A stretch of DNA of 64,000 nucleotides from Clavibacter capsici (GTDB taxonomy: Bacteria; Actinomycetota; Actinomycetes; Actinomycetales; Microbacteriaceae), in NCBI RefSeq assembly GCF_001280205.1, contig NZ_CP012573.1:372001-436000 (forward strand). The letters run 5' to 3'. A program made the position numbers and the translations under genes. Shown one piece after another: positions 35,895 to 44,702 of this stretch. Each line of letters begins with the position of its first letter. Position 1 is the first letter of the stretch. The notes under the pieces were generated by a model. It saw only the letters and a list, made by a program, of their open reading frames with translations. It was not told the DNA's origin and searched no databases.

Positions 35895-37258
35895 GCGCGG
35901 TCGCCCTCGCGGCCCACGCCCTTCGACCGCGCGCCCGTCGCCCGGCTGACCAGGTAGAGCACCACGCCGACGGCCAGGAGGATCGCGCCGAACAGCCACA
36001 CCTGCCCGCTCTGCTGCGTGAGCAGGAGGATGCAGGACAGCGTTCCGAGCACGGGGATCACGGTCCAGACCCGGAAGTGCGCGTGCGCGACGCGGTCCCT
36101 CCGCAGCACGAGCACGGCCACGTTGGTGCTGATGAACACGAACAGCAGCAGGAGCACCACGGTCTCGGCGAGCGTGCCCACGTCGCCGACGGACGTGAGC
36201 GCGACGGCCACCAGCGTGGTCGCGACGATCGCCACCCACGGCGTCCGGCGCCGCGGCAGCACCCGGCCGAGCACGCCCGGCAGGAGGCCCTGCTCGCTCA
36301 TGCCGAAGGTCACCCGGCTCGCCATGATCATGGTCAGCAGCGCGCCGTTGGCCACCGCCACGAGGGCGATGAGGCTGAAGACCCACGGCGGGATGCCGAC
36401 GCCGGTCGCCTGCACGACCGCGAGCAGCGGTCCGGTGGAGTCGGCCAGCTCCTCGGGCGGGAGCGCGGCGGAGCTCGCGAGGGCGACCAGGACGTAGACG
36501 ACGCCCGCGGTGGAGAGCGAGCCGAACAGCGCCTTCGGGTAGACGCGGCTCGGATCCCGCACCTCCTCGGCCACGTTGGCGCTCGTCTCGAACCCGACGA
36601 ACGAGTAGTAGGCGACGATCGCGGCCGAGAGCGTGGCGAGCGCCGCGTTCGACCCCTCGGGGAACACGGTCACGCGCGACACGTCGCCGCCCCCGCCGCC
36701 CAGCATCACGGCCACGACGACGATCACGATCACCAGGCCGCTCAGCTCGACCACCGTCATGACCACGTTGCCGCGCATGCTCTCGGTGATCCCGCGGGCG
36801 TTGAGCGCCGCGACCAGCAGCAGGAAGACGATGGCGGCGGGGACCCGCGGCACGTCCATCACGGGCGCGAGCAGCGTCGAGAGGTACTGGCCCGCGAAGG
36901 CGAGCGACAGGCCCGCGGCGCTCACGACGCCGGCCGCGAGCATCGAGAAGCCCACGAGGAACGACACGACGGGCAGCTGGAAGGCGCGCTCGGCGAAGAT
37001 CGCGGCGCCGCCCGCCTTCGGGTACTTGGTGACGAGCTCGGCGTACGAGCCCGCGGTGAGCAGCGCCAGCAGCAGGGCGACCACGAGGGGCACCCAGAGG
37101 GCGCCGCCCACGTCCTCCGCCAGCGTGCCCATGAGCGCGTAGATCCCCGCGCCGAGCACGTCGCCGAGGATGAAGAGGAACAGCAGCGGTCCGGTGATGG
37201 CCTGCTTGAGCTTCGAGCCGCCGGAGGCGTCCTGCCCGGTGTCGGTCGTGGTGGCCAT
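35891..37258 (-). CDS. APC superfamily amino acid permease
   Basis: A 455-aa membrane protein with about 12 predicted spans. It starts with a short hydrophilic tail, then LKQAITGPLLFLFILGDVLGAGIYALMG (the TM1 pattern GAGIY of APC transporters). Further features are KYPKAGGAAIFAERAF and FVGFETSANVAEEVRDP, the last typical of amino acid/polyamine exchangers or symporters. The substrate is unknown. The ATG is preceded by GAGGGACG. It ends in the second copy of a tandem duplication beside pheA; a link to aromatic amino acids is possible but unproven. Confidence 0.9.
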   Translation of the reverse strand: MATTTDTGQDASGGSKLKQAITGPLLFLFILGDVLGAGIYALMGTLAEDVGGALWVPLVVALLLALLTAGSYAELVTKYPKAGGAAIFAERAFQLPVVSFLVGFSMLAAGVVSAAGLSLAFAGQYLSTLLAPVMDVPRVPAAIVFLLLVAALNARGITESMRGNVVMTVVELSGLVIVIVVVAVMLGGGGGDVSRVTVFPEGSNAALATLSAAIVAYYSFVGFETSANVAEEVRDPSRVYPKALFGSLSTAGVVYVLVALASSAALPPEELADSTGPLLAVVQATGVGIPPWVFSLIALVAVANGALLTMIMASRVTFGMSEQGLLPGVLGRVLPRRRTPWVAIVATTLVAVALTSVGDVGTLAETVVLLLLFVFISTNVAVLVLRRDRVAHAHFRVWTVIPVLGTLSCILLLTQQSGQVWLFGAILLAVGVVLYLVSRATGARSKGVGREGDRA

Positions 37259-37398
37259 GTCGTCCCTCGGTCCGCGTCGTCGGGCGGATCCCGACGGCCG
37301 CGCTCGCGCGCGGCACCCTGACAGCCTGGCCCGGATCGACGCCCGCGACCGGGGTCGCCCGCCCCGACGCGCCCGGGCCCCTTCGTTAGAGTGACGGG

Positions 37399-38679
37399 GT
37401 GATCGATCCGCAGACCCTCCGCGACCATCCCGACCTCGTCATCGCCTCGCAGGAGCTGCGCGGAGCCTCCGTGGAGGCGGTGGACCAGGCGGCCCGGGCC
37501 GACGCCGAGCGTCGGCAGGCGATCACCGCCTTCGAGGGCCTGCGCGCCGAGCAGAACGCGCATGGCAAGCTCGTCGCGAAGGCCGACAAGGCCGACAAGC
37601 CCCGCCTCATCGCCGAGGTGCAGGAGCTGAAGGCCCGCGTCACCGCCGCGCAGGAGCGCGCGCAGGAGGCGGAGGCCGCGTTCGACGAGGCCATGCGGCG
37701 GATCCCGAACATCGTCATCGACGGCGTGCCCGCGGGCGGCGAGGACGACTGGGCGCTCGTGCGCGAGGTCGGCGAGAAGCCGTCGTTCGACTTCGAGCCC
37801 CGGGACCACCTGGAGATCGGCGAGATCCTCGACGCCATCGACATGGGCCGCGGCGCCAAGGTCTCCGGCGCGCGCTTCCACTACCTCAAGGGCATCGGCG
37901 CGCAGCTCGAGATCGCGCTGATGAACTTCGGCCTGGCCCGCGCGCTCGAGGCCGGGCTCGTGCCGCTCATCACGCCCACGCTCGTGAAGCCCGAGATCAT
38001 GGCCGGCACCGGCTTCCTCGGCGCCCACGCCGACGAGGTCTACCGGCTCGAGGACGACGACCTCTACCTCACGGGCACGAGCGAGGTGGCGCTCGCCGGG
38101 TACCACGCCGACGAGATCCTCGACCTGGCCGAGGGGCCCGTCCGCTACGCCGGCTGGTCGACCTGCTACCGCAAGGAGGCGGGCTCCTACGGCAAGGACA
38201 CCCGCGGCATCATCCGCGTGCACCAGTTCCAGAAGCTCGAGATGTTCTCCTACGTCGACCCGGCCGACGCCGAGGCCGAGCACGAGCGCCTCCTCGCCAT
38301 GCAGGAGCGCATGATGCAGGACCTCGGCCTCGCCTACCGCGTCATCGACACGGCCGCGGGCGACCTCGGATCCAGCGCCGCCCGCAAGTACGACGTCGAG
38401 GCGTGGGTCCCCACGCAGGACGCGTACCGCGAGCTCACCTCCACCTCGAACTGCACCACGTTCCAGGCGCGCCGCCTCGGCACGCGCTTCCGCGGCGAGG
38501 ACGGCCGCACGTCGCCCGTCGCCACGCTGAACGGCACGCTCGCCACCACACGCTGGATCGTCGCGATCCTCGAGACGCACCAGCAGGCCGACGGATCCGT
38601 GCGCGTGCCCGAGGCGCTGCGCCCGTACCTCGGCGGCCTCGAGACGCTGACGCCCGCGACGGCGAAGGCCGCCCGATGA
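37399..38679 (+). CDS. serS: serine--tRNA ligase
   Basis: A 426-aa class II synthetase. The N-terminal long coiled-coil arm (about 30-105, rich in Glu/Lys/Arg) grips the tRNA-Ser variable arm. The catalytic core has motif 2 in [20 protein letters not shown] near 255-274, a serine-binding TSEVAL, and motif 3 in [16 protein letters not shown] near 378. TAGAGT is exactly six bases before the GTG, so the mRNA is probably leaderless; I see no T-box. Two tRNA-Ser genes lie 2-4 kb downstream. The HAD phosphatase overlaps by ATGA. Confidence 0.95.
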   Translation: MIDPQTLRDHPDLVIASQELRGASVEAVDQAARADAERRQAITAFEGLRAEQNAHGKLVAKADKADKPRLIAEVQELKARVTAAQERAQEAEAAFDEAMRRIPNIVIDGVPAGGEDDWALVREVGEKPSFDFEPRDHLEIGEILDAIDMGRGAKVSGARFHYLKGIGAQLEIALMNFGLARALEAGLVPLITPTLVKPEIMAGTGFLGAHADEVYRLEDDDLYLTGTSEVALAGYHADEILDLAEGPVRYAGWSTCYRKEAGSYGKDTRGIIRVHQFQKLEMFSYVDPADAEAEHERLLAMQERMMQDLGLAYRVIDTAAGDLGSSAARKYDVEAWVPTQDAYRELTSTSNCTTFQARRLGTRFRGEDGRTSPVATLNGTLATTRWIVAILETHQQADGSVRVPEALRPYLGGLETLTPATAKAAR

Positions 38680-39497
38680 CCCCGCGGGTGACCGACGCCG
38701 ACCGCCTCCTCATCGCCCTCGACATCGACGGCACGCTCCTCGGGGAGGACGGCTCGCTCGACGAGTCGGTCATCCGCGAGGTCCGGCGCGTCGAGGAGGT
38801 CGGCCACCTGGTCATGCCCTCCACCGGCCGCTCGGTCGCCGACACCCTGCCGATCGTCGAGCGCCTCGGGATCCACCCGCGCTACATGGTCTGCTCCAAC
38901 GGCGCCATCGTGCTCGAGCGCGACGCGGACGCCCCCACGGGCTACGCGCGCCGCTTCGTCGAGACCTTCGACCCCTCCGAGGTGCTGCAGCGGATCCGCC
39001 CCCACCTCGCGAGCGGCCGCTACGCCGTCGAGGACGCGGACGGCGTGTACCTCTACTCCGGCGGCGACTTCCCGGACGGCGCGCTGGAGGCCAACGGCCG
39101 CCACGTCGAGTTCGAGGAGCTGCTGCACGTGCCCGCGACGCGCGTCGTCGTCATCTCGCCCGGCCACGACATGGAGGACTTCCAGGACGTCGTCGAGCGC
39201 ATGGGCCTGCACCGGGTGAGCTACTCCATCGGCTGGACCGCCTGGCTCGACATCGCGCCCGACGGCGTCAACAAGGCCACGGCGATGGAGCGCGTGCGCG
39301 AGCTGCACGGCATCGCGCGGACCCACGTCGTCGCCATGGGCGACGGGCGCAACGACATCGAGATGCTGGAGTGGGCCGGCGAGCACGGACGGGGCATCGC
39401 GATGGGCCAGGCGCCCGCCGAGGTCATCGCCGTCGCGAGCGAGGTCACGGGTCCCATCACCGAGAACGGCGCCGCCGCGATCCTCGCCCGCCTCTGA
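38676..39497 (+). CDS. Cof-type HAD-IIB hydrolase
   Basis: A 273-aa sugar-phosphatase-like HAD protein. Nucleophile motif ALDIDGTLL is near 13-21, PSTGRS (motif II) near 48-53, the IIB cap in the middle, and [10 protein letters not shown] (motif IV) near 224-233. It probably dephosphorylates a small phosphorylated metabolite. The start overlaps the serS stop by four bases (ATGA), so it is translated with serS. This serS-HAD arrangement is common in actinobacteria; whether the function is linked to serine charging is unknown. Confidence 0.9.
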   Translation: MTPRVTDADRLLIALDIDGTLLGEDGSLDESVIREVRRVEEVGHLVMPSTGRSVADTLPIVERLGIHPRYMVCSNGAIVLERDADAPTGYARRFVETFDPSEVLQRIRPHLASGRYAVEDADGVYLYSGGDFPDGALEANGRHVEFEELLHVPATRVVVISPGHDMEDFQDVVERMGLHRVSYSIGWTAWLDIAPDGVNKATAMERVRELHGIARTHVVAMGDGRNDIEMLEWAGEHGRGIAMGQAPAEVIAVASEVTGPITENGAAAILARL

Positions 39498-39516
39498 CTC
39501 GGGCGAGGATGGGGGG

Positions 39517-40581
39517 ATGATCCGCATCGACCCCTCCCCGATCTCCGCCCGCTACGCCGTCGTCGACGGCGACCGCTCCCTCGCCTTCCACGAGGAGGAG
39601 GTGGGGGCGCCCGAGCCCCACCAGGTCGTCGTCCGGATCCGCTACACGGGCGTCTGCGCGACCGACACCCACGCCTGGGCTGCCGACGGCTTCGTCCCCG
39701 CCGCCGTCTTCGGCCACGAGTGGACCGGCACGGTCGTCCGCGCGGGCGCCGACGTGACCTCCGTGGCCGAGGGCGACCGCGTCGTCGCCGGCGTGGGCCC
39801 CGCATGCGGCACGTGCGCCATGTGCCGCGCCGGCCACGGCGACACCTGCGACACGGCCTTCGCGGAGGCCAACGGGATCTCCGAGGGCGCGCCCGCGCAC
39901 GGCGCGTTCGCCACCCACGTCACGGTCTCCGCGCGCCGCGTCGTGCGCGCCCTCGACGGCCTCACGGACGAGCAGCTCGGCCTCGTGGAGCCGACCGCCG
40001 TCACCTTCCACGCCGTCCGCCGCGCGGGCCAGGCCCTCGGCGACGTCGTCGTCGTGCAGGGCGCCGGGCCGATCGGGCTGCTCACCGCCCAGCACGCGCG
40101 CCACGCGGGCGCGGGCGTCGTCCTGGTCGTCGAGCCGTCCGAGCCGCGTCGCCGCGCCGCGGCCGACCTCGGGTTCGCGGAGGTCCACGAGCCCGGCCAG
40201 GCCTTCCGCGACCGCCTCCTCGAGCTCAGCGACGGCCTCGGCGCCGACGTGCTCTACGAGTGCACCGGCGCCGCCGCGCTCCTCCAGCCGAGCGCCGAGC
40301 TGGTGCGCCGCGGCGGCACCCTGGCGCTGCTCGGCTATCCCATGTCCGCGTCCGAGGTGTCCTACGGCGACTGGCAGAGCCGCGAGCTCACGGTCGTCGG
40401 GTCCCTCGCGTACTCCCACAGCGACTTCGTCGGAGCCATGCGCGCCCTGGCCGACGGCTCCGTCGACGTCGGGCCGCTCGTGACCGGGATCCTCTCCCTC
40501 GACGAGCTGCCGGCCCTCCTCGCCGAGCTCGACGGCGGCACCACGCGGCACGCCAAGGCGCTCATCGAGCCCGGTCGCTGA
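39517..40581 (+). CDS. zinc-dependent medium-chain alcohol/polyol dehydrogenase
   Basis: A 354-aa MDR enzyme. Catalytic zinc ligands include Cys in TGVCATD near 47 and GHE in FGHEWTG near 67. Structural zinc cysteines are spaced as C-x2-C-x2-C-x7-C (CGTCAMCRAGHGDTC) near 97-111. The Rossmann motif is GAGPIGLL near 184. It resembles sorbitol/threonine dehydrogenases that oxidise a secondary alcohol with NAD; the substrate is not determinable. GAGGATGGGG precedes the ATG. It ends at a hairpin at 40592-40612. Confidence 0.88.
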   Translation: MIRIDPSPISARYAVVDGDRSLAFHEEEVGAPEPHQVVVRIRYTGVCATDTHAWAADGFVPAAVFGHEWTGTVVRAGADVTSVAEGDRVVAGVGPACGTCAMCRAGHGDTCDTAFAEANGISEGAPAHGAFATHVTVSARRVVRALDGLTDEQLGLVEPTAVTFHAVRRAGQALGDVVVVQGAGPIGLLTAQHARHAGAGVVLVVEPSEPRRRAAADLGFAEVHEPGQAFRDRLLELSDGLGADVLYECTGAAALLQPSAELVRRGGTLALLGYPMSASEVSYGDWQSRELTVVGSLAYSHSDFVGAMRALADGSVDVGPLVTGILSLDELPALLAELDGGTTRHAKALIEPGR

Positions 40582-40591
40582 CGGGAGGGGC

Positions 40592-40612
40592 CGCCCGCCT
40601 CCGCGGCGGGCG
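40592..40612 (+). terminator. hairpin terminator after dehydrogenase
   Basis: An 8-bp perfect GC stem (CGCCCGCC with GGCGGGCG) and a 5-base loop lie 11 bases after the stop codon. Confidence 0.7.
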
Positions 40613-40777
40613 TCGGCAGCCGATTCCCCACCTGGGGAGAGTTCAGCCGCCTCTGATCCTCGGCATGCGAGAGTGGCGCCTCCCGCGCGGCCACCCGGCC
40701 GCACCACCGCGGGCCGACCGGCCACCGGTAGGATCCTTCACGATCGCCCCGCCCGCCCCGCGGGAGGGCGCGCATCG

Positions 40778-40862
40778 GGAGGGCTGTCCGAGCGGCCGAT
40801 GGAGCCAGTCTTGAAAACTGGTGGGCAGAGATGTCTCGTGGGTTCGAATCCCACGCCCTCCG
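40778..40862 (+). tRNA. tRNA-Ser (anticodon UGA)
   Basis: The 85-base gene folds as a class II tRNA. The acceptor stem is GGAGGGC/GCCCTCC with discriminator G. The anticodon stem CCAGT/ACTGG holds the loop CTTGAAA (anticodon TGA). There is a long variable arm, and GGTTCGAATCC in the T arm. CCA is not encoded. TAGGAT at 40729-40734 is a plausible -10, giving a leader of about 37 bases. Confidence 0.96.
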
Positions 40863-40878
40863 CCCGGAGAGGAACCGC

Positions 40879-42147
40879 ATGAGCGACGCGCCCCTGCGCC
40901 CCCGGCGAACCGCCACGCCTCCCGTCATCGCCCGCCACGGACGGCTGGGACGCCCGAGCGCGGTGCGCACCCTCCTGCTCGGCACGGCCTTGACGCTCGT
41001 GGTCATCATGGTCAGCGGCCTCTCCGTGGCCACCATCGCCCTGGCGGACCTGAACAGGTCCGTGCAGGCGAACACCGTCGACATCAGCGACGGCACCGAG
41101 CAGACCACGGTCGGCGTCGGCGCGCTCGACGGCGGCTTCAACGTGCTGCTCGCCGGATCCGACACCCGGCAGGGCCAGGGCGACGGCTACGGCAAGACCG
41201 ACGGCGCGCTCAACGACGTCAACATGGTGCTGCACGTCTCGGCCGACCACTCGCAGGCCACCGTCGTCAGCCTCCCGCGCGACATGGTCGTGCCCATCCC
41301 GGCGTGCGCGCGCAGCGACGGGTCGGGGACCGCTCCCGCCATGTCCGCCGCACCGCTCAACACCGCGCTCTCGGACGGCGGACTCCCGTGCGTCGCGAAG
41401 ACCGTCGCCCAGTTCACCGGACTCGACATCCCCTACGCGGCGCTCATCGAGTTCAACGGCGTCATCGAGATGTCCAACGCGGTCGGCGGCGTGCCCGTCT
41501 GCCTCGCGAGCCCGCTCAAGGACAAGCGGACGGACCTCGACCTCCCGGCGGGCGTGACCCCGTTGCAGGGCAAGGAGGCGCTCCAGTTCCTCCGCACGCG
41601 CCACGCGGTCGGCGACGGCAGCGACCTGGCCCGCATCAGCAACCAGCAGGTCTTCCTCTCGGCGCTCGTGCGCACGATGAAGCAGTCCAGCACGCTGTCG
41701 GACCCCACGCGCGTCTACGGCCTCGCCAAGGCCGCGGTCGACAACATGCAGCGCTCCACGTCGCTCGACTACCAGACCATGGCGTCCATGGCGCTGGCGC
41801 TCAAGGACATCCCGCTCGAGCAGGTGCACTTCGTGCAGTACCCGGGCACGACCGCGGGCACCGGCGTCTACGCCGGCAAGGTGCAGCCGCTGAAGACGGA
41901 CGGCGACCAGCTCATGCAGCTGCTGAAGGCGGACGCGCCGTTCGAGGTGAAGGCCGGCAACACGGGCCTCGGCGCGGTGGCGGAGAAGCCGGCGGGCTCC
42001 ACCCCGGCGCCGTCGGCCAGCTCTCCCGCGGCCGGCGCTCCCGCCGCGGGCGGGTCCACGCCCGACCCGTCCGCGCCGACGGTCCTGCCGGAGGCGGTCA
42101 CGGGCACGGATGCCGGCACGGTCACGTGCTCGAAGGCGTTCAAGTGA
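40879..42147 (+). CDS. LytR-CpsA-Psr (LCP) family cell-wall glycopolymer transferase
   Basis: A 422-aa protein with a basic cytosolic tail and one membrane span (about residues 28-55). The extracellular LCP domain contains NVLLAGSDTR near 89, SLPRDMVVPIP near 131 with the conserved Asp/Arg, and FLRTRHAVGDGSDLARISNQQ near 238. A Pro/Ala/Ser-rich tail follows, ending in a Cys-containing TCSKAFK. LCP enzymes attach wall polymers such as teichoic acid-like glycans or arabinogalactan to peptidoglycan from a lipid carrier. GGAGAGG precedes the ATG. It starts 17 bases after the tRNA and may share its promoter. Confidence 0.9.
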   Translation: MSDAPLRPRRTATPPVIARHGRLGRPSAVRTLLLGTALTLVVIMVSGLSVATIALADLNRSVQANTVDISDGTEQTTVGVGALDGGFNVLLAGSDTRQGQGDGYGKTDGALNDVNMVLHVSADHSQATVVSLPRDMVVPIPACARSDGSGTAPAMSAAPLNTALSDGGLPCVAKTVAQFTGLDIPYAALIEFNGVIEMSNAVGGVPVCLASPLKDKRTDLDLPAGVTPLQGKEALQFLRTRHAVGDGSDLARISNQQVFLSALVRTMKQSSTLSDPTRVYGLAKAAVDNMQRSTSLDYQTMASMALALKDIPLEQVHFVQYPGTTAGTGVYAGKVQPLKTDGDQLMQLLKADAPFEVKAGNTGLGAVAEKPAGSTPAPSASSPAAGAPAAGGSTPDPSAPTVLPEAVTGTDAGTVTCSKAFK

Positions 42148-42547
42148 GGCGCGGCGCGCGCACGCGATGAGGGCGACGGGTCCTCGCCGCACACCCTATG
42201 CAGCGGGGACCCGTCTATCTCGTTCAGCTTTCGACCCGAATCCTCCGCCGGACGAGAATCTCGTGTTCTCGCCCACGGGGGGCTCGCGACGTCGTCGCGT
42301 GCGTGAGGGTGAGCGGCGCCGGTTCGGGGGATCCGGGACCGCGGCCACGTGGGCGAGCGGGACATCTCTGGGCTGACACAGCGACACGCGCGGGGTAAGC
42401 CGGTCGGGTCCGGCACACGCGTCGAGAGAGACACTACGTGTCCGTCGAATGGGGGACAACCGCGACGCACCCCCCGTTCGGGCCGACGCCCCGGGACGCG
42501 GGGATGTGAGCATGCCGCCGCGTCCGGTACAGTGGACGGGTACGTCT
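42148..42547. other. 400-base intergenic region between LCP gene and tRNA-Ser(GCU)
   Basis: No ORF here looks real. It contains the LCP terminator hairpin (42175-42215). CTGACA (42373-42378) and TAAGCC (42396-42401) stand 17 bases apart, a weak promoter-like pair. TACAGT (42528-42533) is the likely -10 of the tRNA gene. The middle part (about 42235-42280) is less GC-rich than its surroundings and can form a short GACGAGAATCTCGT-type hairpin; I cannot assign it. Confidence 0.5.
42175..42215 (+). terminator. hairpin terminator after LCP gene
   Basis: A 16-base arm (42175-42190) pairs with 42200-42215 with two wobble-type mismatches around a 9-base loop. TATCTCGTTC follows, a slightly T-rich tail. 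Confidence 0.75.
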
Positions 42548-42636
42548 GGAGACGTCGCATAGTTCGGCCTAGTGCACCACCCTGCTAAGGTGGAGTACCC
42601 GTATGGGTACCGTGGGTTCAAATCCCACCGTCTCCG
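42548..42636 (+). tRNA. tRNA-Ser (anticodon GCU)
   Basis: An 89-base class II tRNA. The acceptor is GGAGACG/CGTCTCC with discriminator G. The anticodon stem CCACC/GGTGG has the loop CTGCTAA (anticodon GCT). The variable arm is TACCCGTATGGGTA and the T loop is GGTTCAAATCC. CCA is not encoded. TACAGT at 42528-42533 places transcription start about eight bases before the mature end. Confidence 0.96.
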
Positions 42637-42761
42637 CCATCCCTCCCTCGCGGAGCCCCTCTCGATCGTCGTCCGCGACGACCGTCTCTCGCGGTCTCGT
42701 GCTGCGCGGCCGCCGCGGGCCCGGCCGGTCGCCGCGTCCGCGTCCGCCTAGCATCACCTCC

Positions 42762-43832
42762 ATGAGCGACACGTTTCCCGATGCGCCACGGCAGCCCGAC
42801 CCCGACCACGGCGCCGGCACGACCCTCGGCCTCATCGCGCGCGAGGCCAACGTGTCGATCGGCACGGTCAGCAAGGTCCTCAACGGCCGCAAGGGCATCT
42901 CGCCCGCCACCCGCGCGCGCGTCGAGGAGCTCATGGAGCTGCACGGCTACAGCCGCCGCGGGGCCGAGCGGCCGCACGGGGCGCTGATCGAGATCGTGCT
43001 CGAGGTCGTCGACACGGGCTTCTCGGTCGACCTGCTGCGCGGCGTCTCCGCGGTGGCGCGCGAGCACGCGCTGAGCGTCATCGTCACCGAGCACGGGCGC
43101 GGCAACGCCCTCGACGGGGACTGGATGTCCGGCGTCATGCAGCGCCGGCCGATGGGCCTCGTGCTCGTGTTCTCCGACCTCGCGCCCGCGCAGAAGCGGC
43201 AGCTGCGGAGCCGTGGGATCCCGTTCGTGGTGGTGGATCCCGCGGGGTCGCCGGCCGCGGACGTGCCGGCCGTCGGATCCACCAACTGGGAGGGCGGCCA
43301 CGCCGCGGGGGAGCACCTGCTGGGGCTCGGGCACACGCGCATCGGCGCGATCAGCGGCCCGAGGGACCGCCTCTACTCGCGGGCCCGCATGTCGGGCTTC
43401 CGAAGCGCGCTCGAGGCGGCCGGCCCCGCGGTGTCGCTCGTCGAGGTCGAGGGCGACTACGGGCGCACCGCGGGCCACCGCGCCGGCCACGAGCTGCTCG
43501 ACGACGCGGTGCGCCCCACCGCGATCTTCGCCGGCAACGACGAGCAGGCGCTCGGGCTCTACGAGGCGGCGCGGGAGCGGGGGATCCGCATCCCCGACGA
43601 CCTGTCCGTCCTCGGCTACGACGACCTCCCGTTCGCGCGCATCGTCTCGCCCGCGCTGAGCACGGTGCGGCAGCCCGTGCGCGAGATGGCGGAGGCGGCG
43701 GCGCGCATGGTGCTCCGGATCCGCGAGGGCCGGAGCGACGAGCCCACCCGGCTCGACCTCGCGACGGCGCTGGTGGTCCGCGGCAGCACGGGGGCCCCGG
43801 CCTCGACGGATGCGGTGTCGTCGCCCGAGTGA
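42762..43832 (+). CDS. LacI family transcriptional regulator
   Basis: A 356-aa repressor-type regulator with an N-terminal helix-turn-helix (LGLIAREANVSIGTVSKVLNGRKGIS, near 22-47) and a periplasmic-binding-protein-like sugar-sensing domain (IVLEVVDTGFSVDLLRG to PTAIFAGNDEQALGL to LGYDDLPFARIVSPALSTV). TAGCAT lies seven bases before the ATG, so the start is probably leaderless. A longer frame that begins inside the tRNA is rejected. Its stop overlaps the palindrome GAAACGTTTC, a typical LacI-family operator, in front of the ThuA/Gfo-Idh genes it probably controls. Confidence 0.9.
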   Translation: MSDTFPDAPRQPDPDHGAGTTLGLIAREANVSIGTVSKVLNGRKGISPATRARVEELMELHGYSRRGAERPHGALIEIVLEVVDTGFSVDLLRGVSAVAREHALSVIVTEHGRGNALDGDWMSGVMQRRPMGLVLVFSDLAPAQKRQLRSRGIPFVVVDPAGSPAADVPAVGSTNWEGGHAAGEHLLGLGHTRIGAISGPRDRLYSRARMSGFRSALEAAGPAVSLVEVEGDYGRTAGHRAGHELLDDAVRPTAIFAGNDEQALGLYEAARERGIRIPDDLSVLGYDDLPFARIVSPALSTVRQPVREMAEAAARMVLRIREGRSDEPTRLDLATALVVRGSTGAPASTDAVSSPE

Positions 43833-43840
43833 AACGTTTC
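43831..43840. promoter_or_regulatory. LacI-family operator palindrome
   Basis: GAAACGTTTC is a perfect palindrome with the central CG of LacI-family sites. It overlaps the lacI-like stop codon and lies about 50 bases upstream of TAGCGT (about 43881), the likely -10 of the ThuA operon. Confidence 0.65.
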
Positions 43841-43938
43841 CGATCGCGCGCGCCCTCCTTGCCCCGCCGGACCGCGGGTGCGTAGCGTTCGAGACGCGCA
43901 CGGCAGCAGCCCGGACGCGCCCGACGAAGGAGTCGCCA

Positions 43939-44007
43939 GTGATGCAGATCCCCCACACGCCCGCCCGTCCGCATCGCGGCCGCCCGACCCGGACGGCGCG
44001 CTCGTGA
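43939..44007 (+). CDS. candidate 22-aa leader ORF coupled to ThuA gene
   Basis: GTG-ATG codons at 43939-43944 follow a strong GAAGGAG Shine-Dalgarno with good spacing. The ORF runs 23 codons and its TGA overlaps the ThuA GTG (GTGA at 44004). The peptide MQIPHTPARPHRGRPTRTAR plus S is Arg/Pro/His-rich. The ThuA start has no Shine-Dalgarno of its own, so re-initiation after this ORF is the simplest way to translate it. A regulatory peptide role is unproven. Confidence 0.5.
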   Translation: MMQIPHTPARPHRGRPTRTARS

Positions 44008-44702
44008 CCGCCGCCCGGAAGGCGCTCGTCGTCCGCGGAGGCTGGGACGGCCACATGCCCGTGGAGACCACGGGCCTCTTCATCCCGTTCCTCGAGGAGA
44101 ACGGCTTCGAGGTGCGCGTCGAGGAGGGCTCGGCCGTCTACGCCGACGCCGACGTGATGGCCGCGACCGACCTCATCGTGCAGGCCAACACCATGACCAC
44201 GATCGAGCCCGAGGAGATGGCCGGCCTCCGCGCCGCCGTCATCGCGGGCACGGGCATGGCCGGCTGGCACGGCGGCATCGCCGACTCGTACCGCAACACG
44301 GCCGACTACCTGCACATGATCGGCGGCCAGTTCGCCCACCACGCGGGCAAGGACCCGGCCGAGCGCACGGGCGAGCAGTCCGACAACTACATCCCGTACA
44401 CGGTCGAGATGACCGAGCTCGGCCGCACGCACGAGATCACCCAGGGCATCGCCGACTTCGACCTCGTGACCGAGCAGTACTGGGTCCTCAGCGACGAGTA
44501 CAACGACGTGCTCGCGACCACGACGCAGACCGTGCGGCCGTGGGATCCGTGGCACCGCCCGGTCACCGCGCCCGCCATCTGGACCCGCCAGTGGGGCGAG
44601 GGCCGCATCTTCGTCTCCGCCCCCGGCCACCGCATCGAGGTCGTCGAGGACCCGAACGTCCGCACCATCATCGAGAGGGGCCTCCTGTGGGCAGCACGCT
44701 GA
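44004..44702 (+). CDS. ThuA-like domain protein (trehalose utilisation type)
   Basis: A 232-aa protein of the ThuA family, which has a class I glutamine amidotransferase-like fold. It starts ARKALVVRGGWDGHMPVETT, with GTGMAGWHGGIADSYR near 76-91 and YWVLSDEYNDVL later. ThuA proteins take part in catabolism of trehalose or other disaccharides through keto-sugars, working with Gfo/Idh oxidoreductases. Such a partner overlaps its 3' end by 16 bases. The GTG is inferred from coupling to the upstream 22-aa ORF. It is likely controlled by the LacI-type gene before it. Confidence 0.85.
   Translation: MTAARKALVVRGGWDGHMPVETTGLFIPFLEENGFEVRVEEGSAVYADADVMAATDLIVQANTMTTIEPEEMAGLRAAVIAGTGMAGWHGGIADSYRNTADYLHMIGGQFAHHAGKDPAERTGEQSDNYIPYTVEMTELGRTHEITQGIADFDLVTEQYWVLSDEYNDVLATTTQTVRPWDPWHRPVTAPAIWTRQWGEGRIFVSAPGHRIEVVEDPNVRTIIERGLLWAAR

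Noticed and set aside
40621..40660. CCCCACCTGGGGA hairpin before tRNA-Ser(UGA) as a riboswitch or T-box
   Set aside because: Too small and isolated, with no conserved T-box or riboswitch sequence.
42603..42761. Longer start for the LacI gene inside tRNA-Ser(GCU)
   Set aside because: It would translate tRNA sequence; the ATG at 42762 has a well-placed TAGCAT and begins just before the helix-turn-helix.
43878..44003. N-terminal extension of ThuA from 43878
   Set aside because: The added residues are Ser/Pro/Asp-rich filler, and the strong Shine-Dalgarno there fits the 22-aa ORF in another frame.
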